From the NCBI RefSeq assembly GCF_013410565.1, contig NZ_JACCFO010000001.1:4030001-4094000 (forward strand): DNA of 64,000 bases, written 5' to 3'. Source of the DNA: Streptomonospora nanhaiensis. GTDB taxonomy: Bacteria; Actinomycetota; Actinomycetes; Streptosporangiales; Streptosporangiaceae. The notes beneath the pieces are model-generated. The model saw nothing but the letters and a program-made list of their open reading frames with translations. It made no database searches and was not told the DNA's origin. The first letter of the stretch is position 1; each line of letters starts with the position of its first letter. Of this stretch, positions 24,812-33,027 are shown piece after piece. The translations under genes were made by a program, and so were the position numbers.

Positions 24812-25237
24812 CCGGCACCGCGGCCGGCGGTGCCGATGCGGCGGGCGGGGCGCTCCCGGAGCGCCCCGCCCGCCGCGCCGACGCGTGCGCGCATCGCCTG
24901 CGGGGCACGGCTTTTCGGCATCCGATGCCGCTACCACCGCAGACGTGACGAACATTTACCAAACACGTCGAAAGCGGTACTGTTCCGCGCGGCAAAGCGA
25001 CATGCGGGCGCCGCGGGCGCCTGCCGGACCCACGTTTCGGCAACCGCCGACGGCGCCGCGCGGACGGCGGCGAGCCGCGCTTGTGTATGCAAATCGCATA
25101 CAACCCATCGGCGCGCGCCCGCCTCCCGGCCCGCGTCCGCCGCCGCGCGGGGGCGCCCCTGAGCCGTACCGGTGCCCCGCCCCCGTGGGCCACCGGCACC
25201 ACACGGATCGGAGCTGCCTGGGTCAACGGTCAACGAC
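24812..25237. other. Intergenic region with a TGTATGC palindrome
   Basis: No gene is seen. A lower-GC patch runs from about 24935 to 24985. At 25084-25102, TGTATGCAAATCGCATACA is a perfect inverted repeat with 7-bp arms and a 5-base centre, 136 bp before the protease start. Its half-site GCATAC also occurs in the candidate GntR operators at 37808 and 55728. It may be the operator of the protease gene. Confidence 0.5.
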
Positions 25238-26176
25238 GTGCGGTCGCGGGACCACGGCGCGGACGACGGGCCCGCGCGCACCGCGCGCACCGCCTCCGCC
25301 CGGCCGCGGCGCGGCCTGCGGATGCTGGGCGGCGCCGCGCTGGCGGCGGTGGCGCTGGGCGCCGTGACGGGGGCGGGCACCGCCCACGCCGACGAGCCCG
25401 AGCCCTCCACCGGCCCCACCCCCATGATCATCGGCGGCGAGCCCGCCGACCAGCCCTACCCCTTCGCGGCGTCACTGCAGTACGAGCGCAACGGCGTGCC
25501 CGATTCCCACCGCTGCACCGGCGCCCTGGTCGACGAGGAGTGGGTGGTCACCGCCGCCCACTGCGTCACCGCCCTCAGCGACAGCGGCGAGCCCTTCGAG
25601 GTGCTGGACCCCGGGATGTTCCACCTGCGGCTGGGCTCCAACGACCGGACCCAGGGCGGGCACGTGGTCCAGGTCGCCGGCATCGAGGTGCACCCCGACT
25701 ACCGGTACCTGGCCGACGAGGGCTCCGGCGCCGACATCGCCCTGCTGCGCCTGGCCGAGGAGGCCCCGGTCGAGCCGATCCGCCTGGACCGCCGCATGCC
25801 CCGGCCGGGCACGGAGGTCCGCCAGATCGGCTGGGGCTACACCAGCACCGACGCCAACGACCCCAGCCAGCTGCCCGAGCAGCTCCAGCAACTGGACACC
25901 GTCACCCTGCCCGCCTCGGCCCGGGAGTGCCAGGTGGACGAGGAGGGCGACGGCGCCTGGGGCATCCGCGCCGGCGACATCTGCACCGACAACCCGGAGG
26001 GCGTGCGCGGCCCCTGCGGCGGCGACTCGGGCTCGCCCCTGCTGACCCGGGTCCGCGGCGAGTGGCGCGTCGCGGGCGTCGACTCCCGAGGAGTCGGCAG
26101 CGTCTGCGGCACCACGCCCGACATCTACACCAGCGTCGCCGCCCACGACGACTGGATGGACCGCTTCATCGGCTGA
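25238..26176 (+). CDS. Secreted trypsin-like serine protease (S1)
   Basis: About 312 residues, exported: RPRRGLRMLGGAALAAVALG then GAGTAHADEP gives a signal peptide with an AHA cleavage site. The mature domain opens with IIGGEPADQPYPFAASLQ, the activation-type IIGG. The triad is His in VVTAAHCV, Asp in SGADIALLRL and Ser in CGGDSGSPLL, and the cysteines flanking His and Ser form the usual disulfides. A propeptide of a few residues may be removed to free IIGG. The start is uncertain: GTG at 25238 gives a normal n-region; a GTG at 25172 is also in frame, and neither has a clear ribosome-binding site. Confidence 0.9.
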   Translation: MRSRDHGADDGPARTARTASARPRRGLRMLGGAALAAVALGAVTGAGTAHADEPEPSTGPTPMIIGGEPADQPYPFAASLQYERNGVPDSHRCTGALVDEEWVVTAAHCVTALSDSGEPFEVLDPGMFHLRLGSNDRTQGGHVVQVAGIEVHPDYRYLADEGSGADIALLRLAEEAPVEPIRLDRRMPRPGTEVRQIGWGYTSTDANDPSQLPEQLQQLDTVTLPASARECQVDEEGDGAWGIRAGDICTDNPEGVRGPCGGDSGSPLLTRVRGEWRVAGVDSRGVGSVCGTTPDIYTSVAAHDDWMDRFIG

Positions 26177-26194
26177 CCCGGCCCCGATGCGCGC

Positions 26195-26230
26195 GCGGCC
26201 CCCGGCGCGGGAGACCCCGCCGGGGGCCGC
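26195..26230 (+). terminator. Terminator after the protease gene
   Basis: GCGGCCCCCGGCG (26195-26207) pairs with CGCCGGGGGCCGC (26218-26230), a 13-bp stem with a 10-base loop beginning 18 bp past the stop. Confidence 0.65.
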
Positions 26231-26351
26231 CCGGCGCCGCCCGGGCGGTGTGGCGGGGTTGGGCCAACGGAGGCGCCCCTGGCCGGGCTGCCGAGGCAGC
26301 GGACGGGTCTGACCGCCCCGGCCGCCCCGGCCTCCCGGCGGGAGGCCGGGG

Positions 26352-26951
26352 TCAGAACCGGTCGTTGCCGGCGGCCTGGCCGATCCGGAAGACGTGGCGG
26401 GAGGCGGCGCAGACCGTCTCCAGGGCGTGGACGGGGATCCGGGCCGTGCTGGTGCTGACGCGCAGGATCTGCACCACCCATTCGCCGGCGACGCCGAGCA
26501 GGTCCGCCTCGTACGGCGTGGGCGGGCGGGCCGTCAGGGTCTCATCGGCGCGGGCGAAGGTGTGGCCCAGTTCCTCGATCGCGGCCTGGAGGGTGGGCAG
26601 GACGAAGCCTTCGTCGGCGAGGCGGGTGCCCTCCGCGACGTCGGGGCGGAAGAAGCTGGTCGCGATCCGCACGGGGACACCCTCGGCCCAGAACATCTTG
26701 CGGCGGGCGACCACCGGGGATCCGGGCGGCACCTCCAGGGCGGCGGCGACGTGCTCGGCGGCCGGTTCGGTGCCGACGAACAGCATCTTCCGTTCGGCCG
26801 CGATCCCCTGGCGGCCCGCCTCGGTGAGGTACAGGCTTGTGGAGCCGCGTACGGACGGGGGCGTGGGCAGCGCCCGCTCGACGATCACACGCTGGGGAAC
26901 CTCGGGCACCTGGCGCCTTTCGGGTGGAGAGGCTGGGGACCTCTCCAGCAT
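26352..26951 (-). CDS. Stand-alone UTRA-domain (GntR/HutC-like) protein without the usual DNA-binding domain
   Basis: A 199-residue protein. From TSLYLTEAGRQGIAAERKML on it has a UTRA ligand domain: VGTEPAAEHVAAALEVPPGS, VVARRKMFWAEGVPVRIATS, FFRPDVAEGTRLADEG and a C-terminal strand VHALETVCAASRHVFRI. UTRA domains normally follow a GntR winged helix of about 70 residues; here the first 40 residues (PPERRQVPEVPQRVIVERAL) do not form one. Short UTRA-only proteins occur in actinomycetes, so this may be natural rather than truncated. It may work by partnering a full-length GntR protein. Start at 26951 is the only good in-frame candidate. Confidence 0.7.
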   Translation of the reverse strand: MLERSPASPPERRQVPEVPQRVIVERALPTPPSVRGSTSLYLTEAGRQGIAAERKMLFVGTEPAAEHVAAALEVPPGSPVVARRKMFWAEGVPVRIATSFFRPDVAEGTRLADEGFVLPTLQAAIEELGHTFARADETLTARPPTPYEADLLGVAGEWVVQILRVSTSTARIPVHALETVCAASRHVFRIGQAAGNDRF

Positions 26952-27039
26952 GCCACCGCGACGGCCGCCCCGGCGGCCCTGAGCCCTCCGCGCCCCGCCG
27001 TTCCGGCCGGCCCCCGGCCCGCTGCCGGGGCGGGGCCGC

Positions 27040-28038
27040 TCAGGCGCCCCCCCGGGGCGGTTGCCCGCTCGGGGCCGGTGACACCACGTCGACGTCGATC
27101 TCGGTGCCCGCGATCGCGGCGCGCAGGCGGTTGAGGCGCTGGCGGGCGGCCACCGAGCCCGAGCGGTCGCGGGCGGCCAGGTCCATGGTGAGGGCGTGGG
27201 CCACCAGCCACGGGGCGAAGTTCTCGTCGGCCGCGCCCGCTGTGGAGGGCGGGGTCACCAGGACCGTGCGCACGCGGCCGCGCACGGCCGGGCCCAGGGC
27301 CTCGGTGATCACCACGACCTCCGCGCCCGCCTCCGCGCAGTGGTCCAGCAGGGCCTCGATCTCCCGGAACAGCCGCAGCGGCGCCACCACGACCACCACG
27401 TCGCCCGCACCGATGTCCAGCAGGTCGTCGGCCAGCCGGAACCCCGACGCCTCCACCGCCCGGCTGCGCCGGCCCAGCCGGCCGACCTCGATCGCCAGGT
27501 AGCGGGCGGTCGCCGACGCCGGGCCGATCCCGTAGGCCACCACCCGCTCGGCGCCGGCCATCGCCTCCACCGCCGCCGCGAACGCCGACGCGTCCAGCAC
27601 GTCGGGCAGCCGGCGCAGCAGGTCGGCGCTGTCGGCGATCACGCGCTCCAGCACCGGGGCGCCGCCCAGGCCCTCCAGGCGCTGGTCGAGCACGAGGGCG
27701 GGGTCGCGCCGCGCGGTCAGCATGTCCAGGACCGACCGCTTCAGCTCACGCAGCCCGCTGTAGCCCAGCGAGCGGGCGGTGCGCACCACGGTCGCGTCGC
27801 TGGTGCCGGTCATGGCCGCGAGCTGGGCGGCCGACGCCGTCACGGCCTCGGCCGGGCGGTTCAGCAGGAAGTCGGTGACCGCGCGCTCGCGGGGCGACAG
27901 CCGCGCCAGCCGCGCGGTCACCCGGGCGCGGAACCCGCCGTCCTCGGCGCCGTGCCCGGCCGCCGCGCCGCCACCGCCGCCGTCTTTGCCCTCGTCACCG
28001 GGACCGTCCGGACCGCCGGACATCTGTGAAGTTTTCAT
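27040..28038 (-). CDS. RpiR/MurR-family regulator
   Basis: A 332-residue regulator: Gly-rich N-terminus, an HTH_6 domain (VTARLARLSPRERAVTDFLL, AAQLAAMTGTSDATVVRTAR, SLGYSGLRELKRSVLD), then a SIS domain from about residue 150 (AERVVAYGIGPASATARYLA). SIS domains bind phosphosugars or related ligands, although RpiR proteins next to amino-acid genes are also known. ATG at 28038 with AAGGA upstream. It is divergent from a flavin oxidoreductase/GltS pair over 75 bp that contains an inverted repeat, so it probably controls that operon. Confidence 0.88.
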   Translation of the reverse strand: MKTSQMSGGPDGPGDEGKDGGGGGAAAGHGAEDGGFRARVTARLARLSPRERAVTDFLLNRPAEAVTASAAQLAAMTGTSDATVVRTARSLGYSGLRELKRSVLDMLTARRDPALVLDQRLEGLGGAPVLERVIADSADLLRRLPDVLDASAFAAAVEAMAGAERVVAYGIGPASATARYLAIEVGRLGRRSRAVEASGFRLADDLLDIGAGDVVVVVAPLRLFREIEALLDHCAEAGAEVVVITEALGPAVRGRVRTVLVTPPSTAGAADENFAPWLVAHALTMDLAARDRSGSVAARQRLNRLRAAIAGTEIDVDVVSPAPSGQPPRGGA

Positions 28039-28066
28039 TTCATCCTTGAATCGAACATGAAGTGAA
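28034..28066. promoter_or_regulatory. Inverted repeat between rpiR-like gene and oxidoreductase operon
   Basis: TTCATTTCAT (28034-28043) and ATGAAGTGAA (28057-28066) are complementary in 9 of 10 positions, with 13 bases between. It overlaps the regulator start codon and lies 48 bp before the oxidoreductase gene: a candidate RpiR-family operator. Confidence 0.5.
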
Positions 28067-28113
28067 TACTACGCTCACTGTGAAGCAGATCTCGTCGCAA
28101 GGAACCGAACCCG

Positions 28114-29259
28114 ATGAAACACCAGTTCGTGATTATCGGCGGCGGCGTCCACGGCTGCGCCGCCGCCTGGATGCTCGCCGACGCCGGAGAGGACGTCCTC
28201 CTCCTCGAAGCCGCCGGCCTGGCCTCCGGCGCCTCGGGCGGCTTCGGGCGGCGCGGCGTCCGCGGAAACCGCCGCGACCTGCGCGAGCTTCCGCTGATGC
28301 GGGCCGCCTACCGGCTGTGGCCCACCCTGGCGGACCGCCTGGGCCACGACACCGGCTACCGGCGCACCGGCGGCCTCAACCTCATCGAGCAGGAGACCAC
28401 CGGCACCCGGGGCGGCCTGGTCGCGGCGCACGCCCACGCCGCCGCGCAGACCGCCCAGGGGGTGCCCACCGAGGTGCTCGACCGCGACCGCGTCCTCGAC
28501 CTCGAACCCCACCTCGGCCCGGCCGTGCGCGGCGCCCTCTACTGCCCCCTCGACGGCACCGCCGACCACACCGCCACCACGACCGCCTTCGCCGCCGCCG
28601 CCCGCGAGCGCGGCGCGGCCGTGCGGGAGCACACCCCCGTCACCGGCGTCGAGCGCTCCGGCGGGCGCGTCACCGCCGTCACCACCGCCGGCGGCGAGCG
28701 GATCGAGGTCGGCCGCGCCCTGCTGGTGCTCAACAACACCGGCGCCCCCGACCTGCTGCGCGACGCCTTCGGGGTCGACCTGCCCGTGTGGCGCGTCCTG
28801 CCCCAGGCGCTGCGCGTGCGGCCCAAGGCCGACCCGCCCATGACCCACCTCATCGGCCACGACCACCGCTCGCTCTCCCTCAAGCCGCTGCCCGACGGCA
28901 GCGTCATGGTCAGCGGCGGCTGGCGCGGCCGGTGGAACCCCGACCTCGGCCGGGGTGAGCCCGTCGAGGCCAACGTGCGCGGCAACCTGGCCACCGCCGC
29001 CGAGGTCTACGCCGCGCTCGCCGACGCCGAACTCGACCTCGCCGACGCCTCCCGCCCGGAGTCGTGCAGCGCCGACGAGATCCCCGTCATCGACCGCGTC
29101 CCCGGCACCGCCAACGCCTTCGTGGGCACCGGCTGGACCGGGCACGGGTTCGCCATCGCCCCGGCGGTGGCCGAGGCGCTGGCCTTCTGGGCGCGCACGG
29201 GCGCGCGCCCCGACAGCCTGGCGCCCTTCACGGCGGCGCGGTTCGCCCGCCGCCCCTGA
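28114..29259 (+). CDS. FAD-dependent amino-acid (DAO/sarcosine oxidase-like) oxidoreductase
   Basis: A 381-residue D-amino-acid-oxidase-superfamily flavoprotein. The dinucleotide motif is QFVIIGGGVHGCAAAWMLAD with the acidic strand end DVLLLEAAGLASGASGG; FGRRGVRGNRRDLRELPLM is the substrate-side loop, and the C-terminal FAD contact is GTGWTGHGFAIAPAVAEALA. Family members oxidise secondary or D-amino acids with O2 or another acceptor. ATG at 28114 follows AAGGAA. It precedes a GltS-type symporter gene by 94 bp, so an imported acidic or N-substituted amino acid is a reasonable substrate; this is inference. Confidence 0.85.
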   Translation: MKHQFVIIGGGVHGCAAAWMLADAGEDVLLLEAAGLASGASGGFGRRGVRGNRRDLRELPLMRAAYRLWPTLADRLGHDTGYRRTGGLNLIEQETTGTRGGLVAAHAHAAAQTAQGVPTEVLDRDRVLDLEPHLGPAVRGALYCPLDGTADHTATTTAFAAAARERGAAVREHTPVTGVERSGGRVTAVTTAGGERIEVGRALLVLNNTGAPDLLRDAFGVDLPVWRVLPQALRVRPKADPPMTHLIGHDHRSLSLKPLPDGSVMVSGGWRGRWNPDLGRGEPVEANVRGNLATAAEVYAALADAELDLADASRPESCSADEIPVIDRVPGTANAFVGTGWTGHGFAIAPAVAEALAFWARTGARPDSLAPFTAARFARRP

Positions 29260-29353
29260 CCCCCGCGCGCCCACCGCGCCCGCGCGGCGCCGCGGGTGCG
29301 CGGGAGCCCTTCCCTGAATCCCCCCAACCGGCCATCTGCCCGCAAGGAGCGCC

Positions 29354-30742
29354 ATGTTCCCCACAGCCGAAGTCGGCGGCGACACCGTCAACACCCTCTT
29401 CTTCGCCCTCACCGCCCTCGGGCTGCTGATCCTCGCGGGCGTGGTCCTGCGGCTGCTCCTCGCGCCGCTGCGCCGGCTGTTCATCCCGGCCGCGCTGATC
29501 GGCGGCGTGCTGGGCGCCGCGCTCGGCCCCTACGGCGCCGGCCTGTTCCCCGAGAGCATGATCACCACGTGGGCCGGGCTGCCGGGCATCCTCATCACCG
29601 TGGTGTTCGCGCCGATGCTGATCGGCGTGCGCATCCCCAACGTGCGGCAGAGCTACCACCTCATCGCGCCGCAGCTGCTGTTCGGCTACATCGGCGACTT
29701 CCTGATGATCGGCGTCCCGATGCTGGTGTGCGGCGCGCTGCTGATGCCGGTGTGGGACGTCGGGCCCATGTTCGGCACGCTCATCGAGGTGGGCTGGCCC
29801 GGCGGCCACGGCACCGCCGGCGGCATGGCGCCCGTCTACGCCGACCTGGGCTGGGCCGACGGCGGCCCGCTCGGACTCGCCTCGGCCACCGGCGGCCTGA
29901 TCTTCGGCATCGTCATGGGCATGGTGCTGATCAACATCGGCGCCCGGCGCGGCCACCTGCGCCACGCCGCCGGCAGCGGCGGCACCGGCAGCGAGACCGC
30001 GCCGGAGATCCTGCCCCGCGAGGAGCGCTCCGGCCTGGGCAGCGTCACCCTCAACCGCGACCTGGTCGACGGGCTGGCCTTCCACGGCGCGCTGATCGCG
30101 GTGGCCGTCTTCATCGGCTGGGTGCTGCAGTACCTGCTGGGCCTGGTCGTGCCGGGCGTGCCGCTGTTCCCGCTGGCCATGATCGGCGGCGCGGTCGTGC
30201 AGGCCGTCATCGGCCGCACCCGGCTGGGCGAGGCCGTGGACACCGGCAGCCTGCGCGCCATCCAGGGCGCCGCCCTGGACCTGCTCGTCGTCTCGGCGGT
30301 GGCCTCGATCTCGGTGCCGGTCGTGCTGGCCAACATCGTGCCGCTGAGCCTGCTCATGGTGGTGGCGGCCGCGGTGGCGGTGGGGTTCTTCTACTGGGCC
30401 GGGCCGCGCATGTTCCGCGACTCCTGGTTCGAGCACTCCATCGTCAACTTCGGCTCGCTCACGGCGGTGGCCTCGGTGGGCCTGATGCTGCTGCGCACCG
30501 CCGACCCCGGCCTCAAGACCGACGCGGCGCGCGCCTACGCGCTGCGGGCGCCCTTCTTCAGCCCGTTCGTGGGCGGCGGCCTGGTCACGGCGCTGCTGCC
30601 GGCCATCGCCCTCAACTACGGGCCCTGGGCGCTGGGGATCGGCGGGGTGGTCGCGGCGCTGCTGCTCATCGCGCTGGCCCGGATTCTGCGCATCTGGCGG
30701 CGGCCGGGCGCCCCGGCGCCGGCGGCGGACGCCGCCGCCTGA
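29354..30742 (+). CDS. Sodium/glutamate symporter-family (GltS-like) transporter
   Basis: A 462-residue membrane protein with about 11 hydrophobic segments in two repeated halves. GltS features include RRLFIPAALIGGVLGAALG, the first-half loop GWPGGHGTAGGMAPVYADLG and the second-half FHGALIAVAVFIGWVLQYLL. GltS proteins import glutamate with Na+. ATG at 29354 has AAGGAG upstream. Its operon with a DAO-like oxidoreductase and an RpiR regulator suggests uptake and oxidation of an amino-acid-like compound rather than glutamate itself. Confidence 0.85.
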   Translation: MFPTAEVGGDTVNTLFFALTALGLLILAGVVLRLLLAPLRRLFIPAALIGGVLGAALGPYGAGLFPESMITTWAGLPGILITVVFAPMLIGVRIPNVRQSYHLIAPQLLFGYIGDFLMIGVPMLVCGALLMPVWDVGPMFGTLIEVGWPGGHGTAGGMAPVYADLGWADGGPLGLASATGGLIFGIVMGMVLINIGARRGHLRHAAGSGGTGSETAPEILPREERSGLGSVTLNRDLVDGLAFHGALIAVAVFIGWVLQYLLGLVVPGVPLFPLAMIGGAVVQAVIGRTRLGEAVDTGSLRAIQGAALDLLVVSAVASISVPVVLANIVPLSLLMVVAAAVAVGFFYWAGPRMFRDSWFEHSIVNFGSLTAVASVGLMLLRTADPGLKTDAARAYALRAPFFSPFVGGGLVTALLPAIALNYGPWALGIGGVVAALLLIALARILRIWRRPGAPAPAADAAA

Positions 30743-30770
30743 GCGGACCGCTTTCGCGCCGCATCCGCGA

Positions 30771-30802
30771 GGCGGGCGCCCACCGGCCGGTGGGCGCCCG
30801 CC
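30771..30802 (+). terminator. Terminator of the oxidoreductase-symporter operon
   Basis: GGCGGGCGCCCACCGG is followed directly by its exact complement CCGGTGGGCGCCCGCC and then CCTTTT. It is also positioned to end the convergent MFS gene. Confidence 0.8.
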
Positions 30803-30815
30803 CCTTTTCGGGCGG

Positions 30816-32240
30816 TCAGGCCCGCGCGGCGACCAGGACCTTCTCGGCGTCGCGCTCGAAGGTCCAGCGGGCGGCGAGCATGCACAGCCCGCCCACCACC
30901 TTGGGCACCGACAGGATGATGAACGCCGTGGCCAGCGAACCGGTGGCGTCGGAGGCCACGCCCACCGCCAGCGGTCCCACCGCCGTTCCCACGGTGACCA
31001 GCAGGTTCAGCGCGGCGAACCCCAGGCCGCGCGAGTGGGCGCCGACCACGTCGGCCACCGACGCCATCACGCAGGGGATCGCCAGGGCGCCGAAGAACGA
31101 CGACAGGAACAGCATGGCCGTGAACAGCGGCAGCGAGTCGGACAGCAGGCCCGCGACCAGCGCCGCGGCACCCAGCAGCGTTCCGACGCCCGCGAGGCTG
31201 ACCCGCCCGCCGCGCACGGCGCCGTGCACGCGGCGGCCCAGCCACGCCCCGACGAGGGTGCCGGTGACGACGCCGAGCACCGACATCGCCCCCGAGATCG
31301 ACCCGGCGGCCGCGGTGCCGACGTCGTGGGCGCGGGTGAGGTAGCTCGGCATCCAGTAGGCGATCCCCAGCAGCCCGGCCGTGAGGAACATCAGGCCCAC
31401 CGACAGCAGCCCCAGCGTGGGGATGGCCGCGACCTCGCGGACCTGGCGGCCGAACGGCGGAGCCGCTGCGGGGTCGGCGGGGCCGGGCGCGGGCCCGGCC
31501 TCCGGCACGCCGCCGTAGGCGCGGGCGGCGGGCGGGTCGGTGCGGGCGGCGGCCGCCGCCGCGTCGGCCGGCGCGGCGGTGCCGGAGCGGGCGATGAGGG
31601 CGTCGAGGTGGCCGCGCCGGGGCTCGGCCAGCCGCCAGCAGACGAGGGCGACGACCACCCCGGGCAGCGCCATGATGACGAACGCCGCCCGCCAGCCCAG
31701 GAACTCCCCCAGCACGCCGGCGAGGATGGTGCCGATCCCCCCGAGGTAGGTGGTCATGCGCACCCAGCCGTAGGCCTTGGGCCGGTTGGTCGGGGGGTAG
31801 TAGTCGGCCAGCAGGCTGCTGGAGGCGGGGTTGTCGACCTGCTCGGCGGTGGCCAGCAGCACCCGCATGGCGTAGAACATCGCGAACCCCACGGCCAGGC
31901 CCGAGCCCACCGTGGCCAGCGCCCAGCAGAACACGACGATCGCGATGACGCGGGTCCGGTTGTGGCGGTCGCTGAGGTAGCCGGCCGGGATGGCGATGGC
32001 CGCCGAGGCGATCGCGGCGGCGGTGGGGATGCTGCCGGCCGCCGTGTCGCTGAACCCCCACTCCGCCTGGATCAGCGGCAGGGTTCCGGTCAGCAGGGAC
32101 GCCTCGATCCGGTCGACCAGCCCGACGAGGAAGAGCACCACCAGCGGGGCCCAGCCGTAGGGCGCGGTGTCCGTGGCGCTGATGCCGCCCGCCCGCGGTG
32201 CGCCCAGTTTCCAACGAGTCCTCGGGGAGACGGCCGCCAT
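30816..32240 (-). CDS. Major facilitator superfamily transporter
   Basis: A 474-residue MFS protein with 12 predicted membrane segments. APLVVLFLVGLVDRIEASLL begins TM1, the conserved loop between TM2 and TM3 reads GYLSDRHNRTRVI, and a long cytoplasmic loop rich in Ala/Pro splits the halves (about residues 215-260). The pattern resembles Spinster-like or metabolite-exporter MFS proteins; the substrate is unknown. The TetR gene at 32392-33027 is upstream on the same strand, and a palindrome lies 13-29 bp before the MFS start, so TetR-controlled expression is likely. Confidence 0.88.
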   Translation of the reverse strand: MAAVSPRTRWKLGAPRAGGISATDTAPYGWAPLVVLFLVGLVDRIEASLLTGTLPLIQAEWGFSDTAAGSIPTAAAIASAAIAIPAGYLSDRHNRTRVIAIVVFCWALATVGSGLAVGFAMFYAMRVLLATAEQVDNPASSSLLADYYPPTNRPKAYGWVRMTTYLGGIGTILAGVLGEFLGWRAAFVIMALPGVVVALVCWRLAEPRRGHLDALIARSGTAAPADAAAAAARTDPPAARAYGGVPEAGPAPGPADPAAAPPFGRQVREVAAIPTLGLLSVGLMFLTAGLLGIAYWMPSYLTRAHDVGTAAAGSISGAMSVLGVVTGTLVGAWLGRRVHGAVRGGRVSLAGVGTLLGAAALVAGLLSDSLPLFTAMLFLSSFFGALAIPCVMASVADVVGAHSRGLGFAALNLLVTVGTAVGPLAVGVASDATGSLATAFIILSVPKVVGGLCMLAARWTFERDAEKVLVAARA

Positions 32241-32252
32241 GACACTCCATTC

Positions 32253-32269
32253 CTAGAAGAGTGTTCTAG
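32253..32269. promoter_or_regulatory. Palindromic operator upstream of the MFS gene
   Basis: CTAGAAGAGTGTTCTAG is a perfect palindrome with 6-bp arms and a 5-base centre, located between the TetR gene and the MFS gene, 13 bp before the MFS start. Candidate TetR binding site. Confidence 0.6.
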
Positions 32270-32391
32270 TAATGGGCCCAAGAGTGCCATGGGTCACATT
32301 TCCTGACCAGACCCGCAACCGGTTCTTTCAGCGGTGATCCGCGCCCCGGCCCGGCCCGCGCGAAGCGGCCGCCCCGGCCGGCCCGGTTCGG

Positions 32392-33027
32392 CTACTCCAG
32401 CGGCGTCAACGGGTCCATCCGCCGGATCAGCGCCGCCGTGGCCTCGGCGACCGCCTCGGCCTCCGCCTCGCTCGCGCACTCGGCGACCTCGCGCGCCGCC
32501 TCGCCGATCACCACGGTCAGCACGGAGACCATGAACCGGTCCACCGGCTCCTGCCGGGCGTCCAGCAGCACCGCGTTCTGCCGCACCCACTCGCCCCCGC
32601 GCGCCCGCCGCACCGTCTCGAACCCCGGGGGGCCGTCGCCGCTCACGAACAGCCGCGCCAGGTCCCGCCGCTCCCAGGACCCGCGCAGGTAGGCCCGCGT
32701 GCCGGCGATGAACTGCTCCAGCCGGTCGTCCCCGGCCCGCGCCCGCACCCGCGCCACCGCCGCGGCCGCGCTCTCCTCGTGCTCGGCCTGGTGCTGCTCC
32801 CACAGCGCCAGGTACAGCTCGGTCTTGCCGCCGAAGTGGTGGTAGAGGCTGCCCACGCTCTGCCCGGACCGCTTCACCACCTCGGCCACCGACGCGTCGG
32901 CGAAGCCCTTCTCGGTGAACACCTCGCGCGCGGCCGCCAGGAACGTGCGCCGCGTCTGCGCCGTCCGGCTCCACCGCCATGCCCCGGCGCCGCCGGTGTC
33001 GGTACGGTCCTGCGCCCTGCGCACCAT
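32392..33027 (-). CDS. TetR-family transcriptional regulator
   Basis: A 211-residue TetR protein: after about 20 polar residues, RTAQTRRTFLAAAREVFTEK, GFADASVAEVVKRSGQSVGS and LYHHFGGKTELYLALWEQH form the HTH. The rest is a helical ligand domain ending in an acidic helix. ATG at 33027 gives a normal length, but its first 50 codons overlap the 3' end of the phosphotransferase frame on the same strand by 154 bp, so a later start or an earlier natural end of the upstream gene is possible. Probably represses the MFS gene downstream. Confidence 0.85.
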   Translation of the reverse strand: MVRRAQDRTDTGGAGAWRWSRTAQTRRTFLAAAREVFTEKGFADASVAEVVKRSGQSVGSLYHHFGGKTELYLALWEQHQAEHEESAAAAVARVRARAGDDRLEQFIAGTRAYLRGSWERRDLARLFVSGDGPPGFETVRRARGGEWVRQNAVLLDARQEPVDRFMVSVLTVVIGEAAREVAECASEAEAEAVAEATAALIRRMDPLTPLE

